Position numbers and translations under genes: made by a program. The notes beneath the pieces were generated by a model. That model saw only the letters and a list, made by a program, of their open reading frames with translations. It was not told where the DNA came from and did no database searches. Below are positions 24,801 to 31,306 of a stretch of DNA of 64,000 bases, piece after piece. Positions within the stretch are counted from its first letter, which is position 1. Each line of letters starts with the position of its first letter. Source of the DNA: Chryseobacterium foetidum (GTDB lineage: Bacteria; Bacteroidota; Bacteroidia; Flavobacteriales; Weeksellaceae); the NCBI RefSeq assembly GCF_025457425.1, contig NZ_JAMXIA010000001.1, positions 2,108,001 to 2,172,000 of the forward strand. Direction: 5' to 3'.

Positions 24801-27032
24801 TTAAAGATTGTTGTTGATGGCATCCTGCGTTTTATCGACTCCGAAACTGATGAACATTCCTACGAAAACAAAGGTATTCACAGGCGGAACGACTGCTGAT
24901 CTGAAATTTCCGTTGGAAGAAAAATTGTATCCGTAAATATTATTTCTCCCCAAAATATTGGAAATACTTAAAACAAAAATGGTGAACGCTTTCGAATCTT
25001 TTTTCCCGAGGTTTGGCAGATAATTGAAACTTAAATTAAGCGAACTGAAATCCTTTAAATTGCCTTCGTTTCTGATGATATTTTCGCCGTTGCTTCTTAC
25101 AATATCATAGTATGGGCGGCCTTTGGCATAATTAAAAGATAAATTGGTTCCGAATTTCAGTTTTGGAAAAAACCTTTTGGCGACTAAAGCGACGGTGTGT
25201 TCAGAAGCGAAATTGGGTCTTAAACTCATCGGATAATTCAGAAAATCTCTTTTCGAATCTAAAAACGAGTAGCTCACCCAGTAATCGATATTTTCGAAAG
25301 TCTTTTTGTCTCTGAAAAAGAACTCTAAACCTTTGGCAAAACCATTTCCGTTGTTGTTTACGGCAGTCTGCACCGGCTGATATTGCCCCTGAATATTGAA
25401 AGCATTCTGAACTTTTATCAAATCATCGTAATTTTTGTAGAAAGCTTCAAATCTCAGACTTCTTCCTTCCACATTGCCCTGAAGCTGGAAAATATAATGC
25501 TGTGACTGCTGAAAACCCAGTTTTGCCGGAGAATTGATGTATCTGCTTTCAGGATTTTGATAGAAGATTCCGTAAGCGAGGGAAGTAGTCCAGTCTTTTG
25601 CAAGTCGGTACGCTAAAGCAACTCTGGGAGCGAAATTACCGGCCTTTAGAAAAGAAGAATATTCTCCTCTCGCTCCGATTTTGGCTGAAAAACGGTTGCT
25701 GAAACCTAAATCTGTTTCCACAAAAGCCGAAGAAATGAGGTCTGAATAATTTTTATTAATATCGAGCACCGAAAGCTCTTCGTTTGCATGATTCAATTCA
25801 AAACCACCTCGCACAGCACTTATTCTGTTGATTTTTCTTTCTAAAACTGCTTTAAAGTTCAGATAATTTCCGTCATTCAATACTCTGGTTTCATCTGACT
25901 GTACAGATTCTTTTTCTGTTGTAAAACTAAGGTCTGAACGGTTGAAAGAATATGATGTTCCTAAATTTAAGAGATATCTGCCGAATTTCTGACGGTAAGA
26001 AAGGGTCTGAAAAGTGTTTTTTCCTTTTAAATTCACCAAAGAATGGTCGTAGTCAGGTTCAAGGCTGGGCATTTTCACGCCCATGACATCTGTGCTGAAC
26101 ATTCCGTAATATTTCAGAAAGCCGCCGGACTTTGTTTTAATTCTAAAATTGGCGTCTCCATTAAAACCACTTGGAGGTTCGTGAAAATTGGTGTTAAAAT
26201 TAAACACTTCCTGCATCAGTTTTAAATTTGAATAGCCTGCACTCGCCCCAAAAGAATGGGTTTTCTCATCATTTACCCTCTGAAATGAAGCATTTAAGAA
26301 AATCGGAGCCACACCAAAATCGTAAGAAGACTGCTCAGGAAGATCCACACTTTCCAGCATCAGGGCTCCAGAAAGTGCCTGTCCGTACAAAGCGGAATAA
26401 CCACCACTTGAAAATATATTTCCTTTAAAAAGTGAAGTGTTGAAGCGGTCCCGTCCTGCAATTCCCGGAACTGAGTTGGAAAAATAATTGTTGATTAAGC
26501 TTCCGTCCATAAAAATTTTAGCCTCAGAACCCGTACCGCCGCGAATGAAAAGACCTTCTGTTTCGCCAACTTTCTGTACACCCGGAAGATAATTTAAAGC
26601 AGATGAAATCTGTCCGTCTGCTCCTGCTGTTGTGTAAATATCCAATGGAGTAAGCAGTGCCGTTGCCCTGTTTTTGTCGCTCGCCTCAATCGAACCTGCG
26701 GTGATGACCACGGCATCGATCTCGCTCACTTGCTCTTTCATATCAAGTGAAAGTTGAATGTTTTCATTTTCTATCTGCAAAGGCTTTTCAGTCTCGATAT
26801 ATTTAGGATGAGAAAACTGGAGGATATGACTTCCTTTTTCTGAGGTTTCAAAAGAGAAATTTCCGTTGCTGTCGCTTGTGGTGCCATCGTAAGTGTCTTT
26901 CAGCGTAATATTTACCTGAGGAATTCCCTTGTTTTTATAGCTTACCTTTCCCGAAATTTTAATCTGGGCTGTTGCTGAGGCAAAAATCAGATTTAAACTT
27001 AAAATAAGGATGCGAAGGCTGAAAGTTTTCAT
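24801..27032 (-). CDS. TonB-dependent outer-membrane receptor
   Basis: 743 residues. Signal peptide 1-22 (ILSLNLIFASATA), a CarboxypepD_reg-like barrel domain about 24-105 (KISGKVSYKNKGIPQVNITL), a plug domain about 110-230 (LNYLPGVQKVGETEGLFIRGG, with the FIRGG hallmark), then a 22-strand barrel. It has no SusD partner and no TonB-box I can assign, so the substrate is open. First gene of the operon receptor, TPR protein, kinase, 2TM protein, methyltransferase-like protein. Its promoter carries a LytTR-type operator, suggesting control by the regulator of this cluster. Confidence 0.92.
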   Translation of the reverse strand: MKTFSLRILILSLNLIFASATAQIKISGKVSYKNKGIPQVNITLKDTYDGTTSDSNGNFSFETSEKGSHILQFSHPKYIETEKPLQIENENIQLSLDMKEQVSEIDAVVITAGSIEASDKNRATALLTPLDIYTTAGADGQISSALNYLPGVQKVGETEGLFIRGGTGSEAKIFMDGSLINNYFSNSVPGIAGRDRFNTSLFKGNIFSSGGYSALYGQALSGALMLESVDLPEQSSYDFGVAPIFLNASFQRVNDEKTHSFGASAGYSNLKLMQEVFNFNTNFHEPPSGFNGDANFRIKTKSGGFLKYYGMFSTDVMGVKMPSLEPDYDHSLVNLKGKNTFQTLSYRQKFGRYLLNLGTSYSFNRSDLSFTTEKESVQSDETRVLNDGNYLNFKAVLERKINRISAVRGGFELNHANEELSVLDINKNYSDLISSAFVETDLGFSNRFSAKIGARGEYSSFLKAGNFAPRVALAYRLAKDWTTSLAYGIFYQNPESRYINSPAKLGFQQSQHYIFQLQGNVEGRSLRFEAFYKNYDDLIKVQNAFNIQGQYQPVQTAVNNNGNGFAKGLEFFFRDKKTFENIDYWVSYSFLDSKRDFLNYPMSLRPNFASEHTVALVAKRFFPKLKFGTNLSFNYAKGRPYYDIVRSNGENIIRNEGNLKDFSSLNLSFNYLPNLGKKDSKAFTIFVLSISNILGRNNIYGYNFSSNGNFRSAVVPPVNTFVFVGMFISFGVDKTQDAINNNL

Positions 27033-27049
27033 TGGCTAATAATTTGATG

Positions 27050-27080
27050 TAAAAATACACAGTTCATCAAAAGCCTTCAA
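27050..27080 (-). promoter_or_regulatory. Promoter of the receptor operon
   Basis: Minus strand: TTG (27080-27078), 20 bp, TATTTTTA (27057-27050), one base off the TAnnTTTG consensus. The weak -7 suits an activated promoter. The start codon follows 17 bp later. Confidence 0.55.
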
Positions 27081-27090
27081 TTAAAATATA

Positions 27091-27120
27091 CTGAACGGTC
27101 ATTTTTAAACTCCGAACGGT
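27091..27120 (-). promoter_or_regulatory. LytTR-type operator, receptor operon
   Basis: Minus strand: ACCGTTCGG, 12-bp spacer, ACCGTTCAG. Both half-sites fit the LytTR/AgrA consensus at all defined positions. The pair ends 10 bp upstream of the -33 TTG, the same distance as at 21799-21828. Confidence 0.75.
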
Positions 27121-27200
27121 ATTTTGATTTGTCGTGAGACTTTTATGGTTTTAGATTTTTTTCATTTTCAAATTATTCAACACTATAAAATATTAATAAA

Positions 27201-27704
27201 ATGAATTTAAAAACAATTACATTATTGGGTGGTTTTGCCCTGTTCACCGTGTCTTGCGGAGCCAGCAAAACATACGACATTATGCCAAAGAGTGACACTA
27301 AAACTGCCGGAACCGTAAGTTTTACCGAATCAGGCGGAGAGGTAACAATGAAAATTAAAGCCAAAAATCTTACACCCGGAATTCACGCGGTACACCTGCA
27401 TGAAAAAGCCGACTGCTCTGCACCCGATGCCACTTCGACCGGCGGACACTGGAATCCTTCAAAAATGGATCACGGAAGATGGGGCGGCGAGCATTTTCAC
27501 ATGGGAGATATTGGAAATCTTACAGCCGATGCCAATGGAAATGCTGAACTTACCTTTAAAACCGATAAGTGGTGTCTCGACTGTGTAGACGAATCTAAAA
27601 ATATTCTCGGAAAAGGAATGATTATCCACGCCGCGGCAGACGATTTCCAGACTCAGCCAACGGGAAATGCTGGCGGTAGAGTTGGGTGTGTGGAAATAAA
27701 ATAG
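27201..27704 (+). CDS. sodC: Cu/Zn superoxide dismutase lipoprotein
   Basis: 167 residues. Lipoprotein signal with LFTVSC (Cys about 19). The metal site follows SodC: HAVHLHEKADC (two His), GGHWNP, MDHG and HFHMGD, then IIHAAADDF. The disulfide pair is the Cys in KADCS and the one in RVGCVEIK. It destroys superoxide in the cell envelope. Extra Cys residues in KWCLDCVDE are unusual. It is divergent from the receptor operon, so the operator at 27091-27120 lies 81 bp upstream of its start and could affect it too. Confidence 0.93.
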   Translation: MNLKTITLLGGFALFTVSCGASKTYDIMPKSDTKTAGTVSFTESGGEVTMKIKAKNLTPGIHAVHLHEKADCSAPDATSTGGHWNPSKMDHGRWGGEHFHMGDIGNLTADANGNAELTFKTDKWCLDCVDESKNILGKGMIIHAAADDFQTQPTGNAGGRVGCVEIK

Positions 27705-27711
27705 TGATATA

Positions 27712-27850
27712 TCTTAACCATTAAGGTAGTTGAGGTTTGAAGGAGTATTAAGAATTTGCAAGCAAATTTAAGCGGTTTGCTTAAGGAATTTTAATTTCAT
27801 CTTAACCAAACTTAAATGTTAATTGTCTTAATGTTTCAAACCTTAAAATA
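27712..27850. repeat. Degenerate TTAACC/TTAAGG repeat region
   Basis: The sodC-msrA gap contains several partly matching pieces (TTAACCATTAAGG, TTAAGCGG, CTTAACCAAACTTAA, CTTAATGTTTCAAACC) in both orientations. The gap at 50836-51114 has similar pieces. It is weakly structured; I give it as a repeat-like region only. Confidence 0.4.
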
Positions 27851-27853
27851 AAT

Positions 27854-27878
27854 AATGCCGGTCTTATCAACCGGCATT
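27854..27878. terminator. Bidirectional terminator between sodC and msrA
   Basis: AATGCCGGT / ACCGGCATT, a 9-bp perfect stem with a 7-base loop, followed by TGTTTTATT on the plus strand and ATTTATTTT on the minus strand. Confidence 0.8.
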
Positions 27879-27882
27879 TGTT

Positions 27883-28437
27883 TTATTGTTCTGTAATCAA
27901 TCCCAATTCTCCGTAATGTTTTTTAAACTTCTGAATTTTGGGACCGACCACTGCGCTGCAGTAAGGTTGCGTAGGATTTTCACTGTAATATCCCTGATGA
28001 TACTGTTCGGCAGGCCAAAATTTTTCGAGAGGTGAAAGTTCTGTAACGTAAGTTCCGTTCCATCTTCCAGACTCTTTAGAAACTTCGATTGCCCTTTCAG
28101 CTTTAGCCTTTTCAGCGTCGTCTTTATAGTAAATTACCGAGCGGTATTGGGTTCCGATGTCGTTGCCCTGTCTGTTGAGTTGCGTAGGGTCGTGAAGGAA
28201 GAAAAATACATCCATCAGCTGCTCATATGAAATTACGTGCGGGTCGTAGGTAAGCTGTACCACTTCTGCATGACCGGTTTGTCCGGTGCAGACCTCTTCG
28301 TAAGTCGGGTTGTCTTTTTGTCCGCCTGAATATCCTGAGACTGCGGATTCCACACCTTTCAGCATATTGAAACAGCTTTCAACACACCAGAAGCATCCTC
28401 CGCCAAAAGTTATTTGTTCAAATTGATTTGTATCCAT
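27883..28437 (-). CDS. msrA: Peptide methionine sulfoxide reductase MsrA
   Basis: Repairs methionine-S-sulfoxide in proteins. 184 residues. The active-site motif FGGGCFWCVESCF has the catalytic Cys at 15. Other family blocks are GYSGGQKDNPTYEEVCTGQTGHAEVV (about 41-66; key residues GYSGG and GHAE), HDPTQLNRQGNDIGTQYRS, and QYHQGYYSENP. No signal peptide is seen, so it is cytoplasmic. It converges with sodC, another oxidative-stress gene. Confidence 0.95.
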   Translation of the reverse strand: MDTNQFEQITFGGGCFWCVESCFNMLKGVESAVSGYSGGQKDNPTYEEVCTGQTGHAEVVQLTYDPHVISYEQLMDVFFFLHDPTQLNRQGNDIGTQYRSVIYYKDDAEKAKAERAIEVSKESGRWNGTYVTELSPLEKFWPAEQYHQGYYSENPTQPYCSAVVGPKIQKFKKHYGELGLITEQ

Positions 28438-28573
28438 TTTTTATTGAATCTTATTTAAATTTAAAAATGCTTTTAAAAGCCTATCAAAATTAGGAAAAAT
28501 CTTGCCAAAAGGAATGTGTTTGAGGTATGATTCGGTAAATAATTAAGATTTAAAATGACCATCAGAAAAAATG

Positions 28574-28769
28574 AGACGTGTAAATTAAAGAATTCAGACG
28601 TGTAAATTAATAAGTTTAGACGTGTGAATTTTAGAGGTTTTAATTTCAATCAAAAATTCATACGGGTGAGTTCAGGAATTCATGCGGATGAATTGAGTAA
28701 ATCATGCGGATGAATTGGAAGATTGATGCGGGTGAATTTCGGAATCAATTTGCATGAGTTTGAAAATGC
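28574..28769. repeat. 22-bp tandem repeat array, about nine units
   Basis: Units start at 28574, 28596 and 28618, then after one eroded 20-bp unit at 28660, 28682, 28704, 28726 and 28748. The first three read AGACGTGTAAATTAAAGAAT and close variants; the later ones ATGCGGATGAATTGAGTAAA and variants. Shared core is GnGTGAATT. The array fills most of the 473-bp gap between msrA and the ROK gene. No gene is seen in it. Confidence 0.85.
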
Positions 28770-28833
28770 TCCATAGGAGCAATATCTGTGTAGAAAAAAT
28801 AATCTGTTCGGATGGCGCGTTCCGTAGGAACGC
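28768..28833. repeat. Two palindromic elements, TCC(A/G)TAGGA core
   Basis: GCTCC-ATA-GGAGC (28768-28780) and GCGTTCC-GTA-GGAACGC (28817-28833) are perfect inverted repeats with the same centre but different outer bases. Each is followed by a related tail (aATATCTgTGTAGAAAA and TATCTCTTTTCAAT). They share the core of the element at 15206-15272. Confidence 0.8.
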
Positions 28834-28861
28834 TATCTCTTTTCAATCGAATCGTTTACAC

Positions 28862-28887
28862 AAAAAAGCATCCCCGAAAGAATGCTT
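28862..28887 (-). terminator. Terminator after the ROK gene
   Basis: Minus strand: AAGCAT, 10-base loop, ATGCTT, then TTTT. The stem is short (6 bp) but has a good T run and lies 23 bp past the stop. Confidence 0.6.
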
Positions 28888-28910
28888 ATATGATTTAAAT
28901 TTATTTAAAA

Positions 28911-29876
28911 TTATTTCTCCCAAACCAATGCACTTGCGCCTAAAATAGCAGCATCAGCTTCATCCAGTTCAGAGAAAACCAATCTCACCTTATTTCTGAA
29001 AATAGGAAGAAGGTTTCTTTCCATGTGAAGTTTGGCAGGTTTTAAAATGAAATCTCCTGCTTTGATGACTCCACCAAACAAAAGAATGGCCTGCGGGGAA
29101 GAGAACATTACGAAGTTCGCCAACGCCTCACCCAGTTTCTGACCTGTATATCTGAAAACTTCTATCGCAACAGGATCTTCTTTCAAGGCACATTCGTGAA
29201 CCGTTTTAGAGTTAATTGATTCTTCAGGATATTGATTCAACATGGAATCAGGGAATTCAGCACGCATTTTCTTGGCTGTGATGGCAATTCCGGTAGCTGA
29301 TGCGTAGGATTCAAGACTGCCTTCGGAGCCTGTGCTCCAGTGTTTTCTGCCGCCTGGTTTTACAATGGTGTGGCCCAATTCTCCGGCAAAACCATCGCTG
29401 CCGTAAATCAGATGTCCTCCGGAAACAATTCCGCTTCCTACACCGGTTCCAAGGGTAATCATGATGAAATCTCTCATGCCTCTTGCGGCACCGTACATCA
29501 TTTCACCAAGCGCTGCTGCGTTGGCATCGTTGGTCATTTTGCAGGGCTTACCAAATTTTTCGGTCATCAAGTCTGCAAACTGAATCACGCCTTTCCATGG
29601 AAGATTGGGAGCAAGCTCGATAGTTCCTCTGTAGTAATTTGCGTTGGGAGCGCCTACACCGATACCTTCAATTCCGGCCTCACAATATTCTTCAATCAAG
29701 GGTTGAATCTGCTCGTAAAGCGCATCCACAAACTCTTCAGGTGTGCTGTATTGGTCGGTTGACAGGGAACCTTTGGTTAAAATCTGACCTCTGTGATTTA
29801 CAAGACCAAATTTAGTATTGGTTCCACCGATATCGATACCTAATGCAACCTGTTTTGACAAATCTACTACTGACAT
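28911..29876 (-). CDS. ROK family sugar kinase lacking the zinc cysteines
   Basis: 321 residues; ROK family, most likely a glucokinase. ATP-binding GIDIGGTNTKFGLV (about 14-27), catalytic Asp in MTNDANAAALGE, and ITLGTGVGSGIV. ROK proteins usually carry CxCGxxGCLE with three Cys ligands for a structural zinc. Here the block reads GELGHTIVKPGGRKHWSTG then SEGSLESYAS, so the His stays but all three Cys are gone. There is no N-terminal helix-turn-helix, so it is a kinase rather than a repressor. The substrate is inferred from family only. Confidence 0.88.
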   Translation of the reverse strand: MSVVDLSKQVALGIDIGGTNTKFGLVNHRGQILTKGSLSTDQYSTPEEFVDALYEQIQPLIEEYCEAGIEGIGVGAPNANYYRGTIELAPNLPWKGVIQFADLMTEKFGKPCKMTNDANAAALGEMMYGAARGMRDFIMITLGTGVGSGIVSGGHLIYGSDGFAGELGHTIVKPGGRKHWSTGSEGSLESYASATGIAITAKKMRAEFPDSMLNQYPEESINSKTVHECALKEDPVAIEVFRYTGQKLGEALANFVMFSSPQAILLFGGVIKAGDFILKPAKLHMERNLLPIFRNKVRLVFSELDEADAAILGASALVWEK

Positions 29877-29958
29877 TTTCTTATTGTATAATTTCGAGGC
29901 AATAAATTTATAAAAAAGATTGTATTAATAATCAGTAAACCTGATTTATTTAAATTCT

Positions 29959-31167
29959 TTACATCGCTTTTCTGGTCTTCTTTCTTCGTCCCCACCAGAT
30001 TAAAAATCCTGTCACTGGCAATGAAGCACAGATTAAACTCACAATAAATGCAATGATTTTCGTTGGTAAACCTAAAATTGATCCTACGTGGATATCGTAA
30101 TTGGCAGCCACGGTTTTTTCACCAAAGTTCTTGTCTTCGTGATTGTAGGTGTGTAATAATTCGCCTGAGTTTTCATCAAAAATCAGACTGCTGTTTTTGT
30201 GGTAAGAGTAGGAGAGATGCTTTACAAAAACCGAAAAATTCGGGTGCTCGTGATCATCCATGTGAGGATGTCCGAGATCGATAGCAAAGCCATACGACTC
30301 TGGATATTTTGCATGAACTGTCGAAATGACTTTGTCTAAAGTAGTTTCGTTTCTCAGTTCGATCGGTGCCTTTGTTGTGATATGGGAGAAATCAGGATAC
30401 ACGGTATTTCCGCCGGAGAAAATGAAATAAATCGCAGCCTGAACCACAAAGAAGGCATAAAATAAACCTGTAATCGAGAAAATCAGAGCAAAGATAGAAG
30501 CGTAGAAACCTAAGACGTTATGAAGGTCGTAGTTTTTTCTTTTCCAGCTTTTGATGTTTTTCCATTTGAATGAAAATCTCTGTTTTCTTGCGGCTTTGTT
30601 TTTTGGCCACCAAAGGATAATCCCTGAAATCAGCATAATGACGAAGATGATCACTGGAATTCCCACGACATATTTTCCCCAGTCCTGCTTCAGTAAAAAG
30701 CTCCAGTGAATGGTTTTTACAATCTGAAAAAAGCCGTTTTTCTCGTCGAATACTTCCAAAACTTTCCCTGTGTAAGGATTGACGTAGGCTGATTTGTAAA
30801 TGGGAAATTCATCAAAATAATTCCATGCCTCGGTATTGTGCTCGTACCAGTAGAACTGATAAGACATTTTTTTATCGACAGGAACGTTGACCCAATGGAT
30901 CTTGTATTTTTCTTTTACCTGCTCATCAACCATTTTCTCTAAAACACGAATAGGCAATACCTGCTTTTGAGCAATATTTTGTTCATTATGATAAATGACT
31001 TCTTTCCTCGTGAAGTTCTCTACTTCATCTTTGAAGACAAACAGAGTTCCGGTGATAGAAACGATAAAAATAATAAGCCCAACCGACATTCCCAGCCAGA
31101 GATGCATCTTGCCAGTCCATTTTTTGAAGGCGGTGGGTTTCTTTTTATGGTGATGTTTTTTTCTCAT
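29959..31167 (-). CDS. PepSY-associated membrane protein
   Basis: 402 residues. A Lys/His-rich N-terminus (MRKKHHHKKKPTAFKKWTG) precedes four membrane helices (about 28-47, 167-188, 220-243, 372-392). The large periplasmic loops are of PepSY type, with SYGFAIDLGHPH. This architecture is found in inner-membrane proteins next to siderophore receptors and thought to be ferric-siderophore reductases. It follows a siderophore receptor gene here, which fits a role in iron release or uptake. The His-rich start may bind metal, which is a guess. Confidence 0.88.
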   Translation of the reverse strand: MRKKHHHKKKPTAFKKWTGKMHLWLGMSVGLIIFIVSITGTLFVFKDEVENFTRKEVIYHNEQNIAQKQVLPIRVLEKMVDEQVKEKYKIHWVNVPVDKKMSYQFYWYEHNTEAWNYFDEFPIYKSAYVNPYTGKVLEVFDEKNGFFQIVKTIHWSFLLKQDWGKYVVGIPVIIFVIMLISGIILWWPKNKAARKQRFSFKWKNIKSWKRKNYDLHNVLGFYASIFALIFSITGLFYAFFVVQAAIYFIFSGGNTVYPDFSHITTKAPIELRNETTLDKVISTVHAKYPESYGFAIDLGHPHMDDHEHPNFSVFVKHLSYSYHKNSSLIFDENSGELLHTYNHEDKNFGEKTVAANYDIHVGSILGLPTKIIAFIVSLICASLPVTGFLIWWGRRKKTRKAM

Positions 31168-31204
31168 GAATCAATAAGTTGGACAAAGATAATATTTTCA
31201 ATTC

Positions 31205-31223
31205 TTATTTAGATTAAATACAA
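31205..31223 (-). promoter_or_regulatory. Possible iron-regulator site before the PepSY gene
   Basis: ATTTAGATTAAAT is an inverted repeat (ATTTA/TAAAT) around GAT. A matching ATTTAGAATAATT lies before the siderophore receptor (33476-33488). The shared form ATTTAGAWTAAWT at two iron-related genes is suggestive only. Confidence 0.35.
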
Positions 31224-31257
31224 TTAATGAATTGAATTGATTTAAACTAAAACAAAT

Positions 31258-31286
31258 CTGCCAAACTACAATTGCAATTTGGCAGA
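31258..31286 (-). terminator. Stem-loop after the siderophore receptor
   Basis: TCTGCCAAA / TTTGGCAGA, a 9-bp perfect stem with an 11-base loop. The following minus-strand sequence ATTTGTTTTAG is only moderately T-rich, so it may end transcription weakly and let the PepSY gene be read. Confidence 0.55.
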
Positions 31287-31306
31287 GGTTTGATGTGTTG
31301 TTTTAA

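Noticed and set aside
28574-28769. The 22-bp array as CRISPR
   Set aside because: No spacers; units are directly adjacent and degenerate.
28754-28948. A 64-residue frame across the palindromic elements
   Set aside because: It runs through repeats and the ROK terminator into the 3' end of the ROK gene. It has no recognisable feature.
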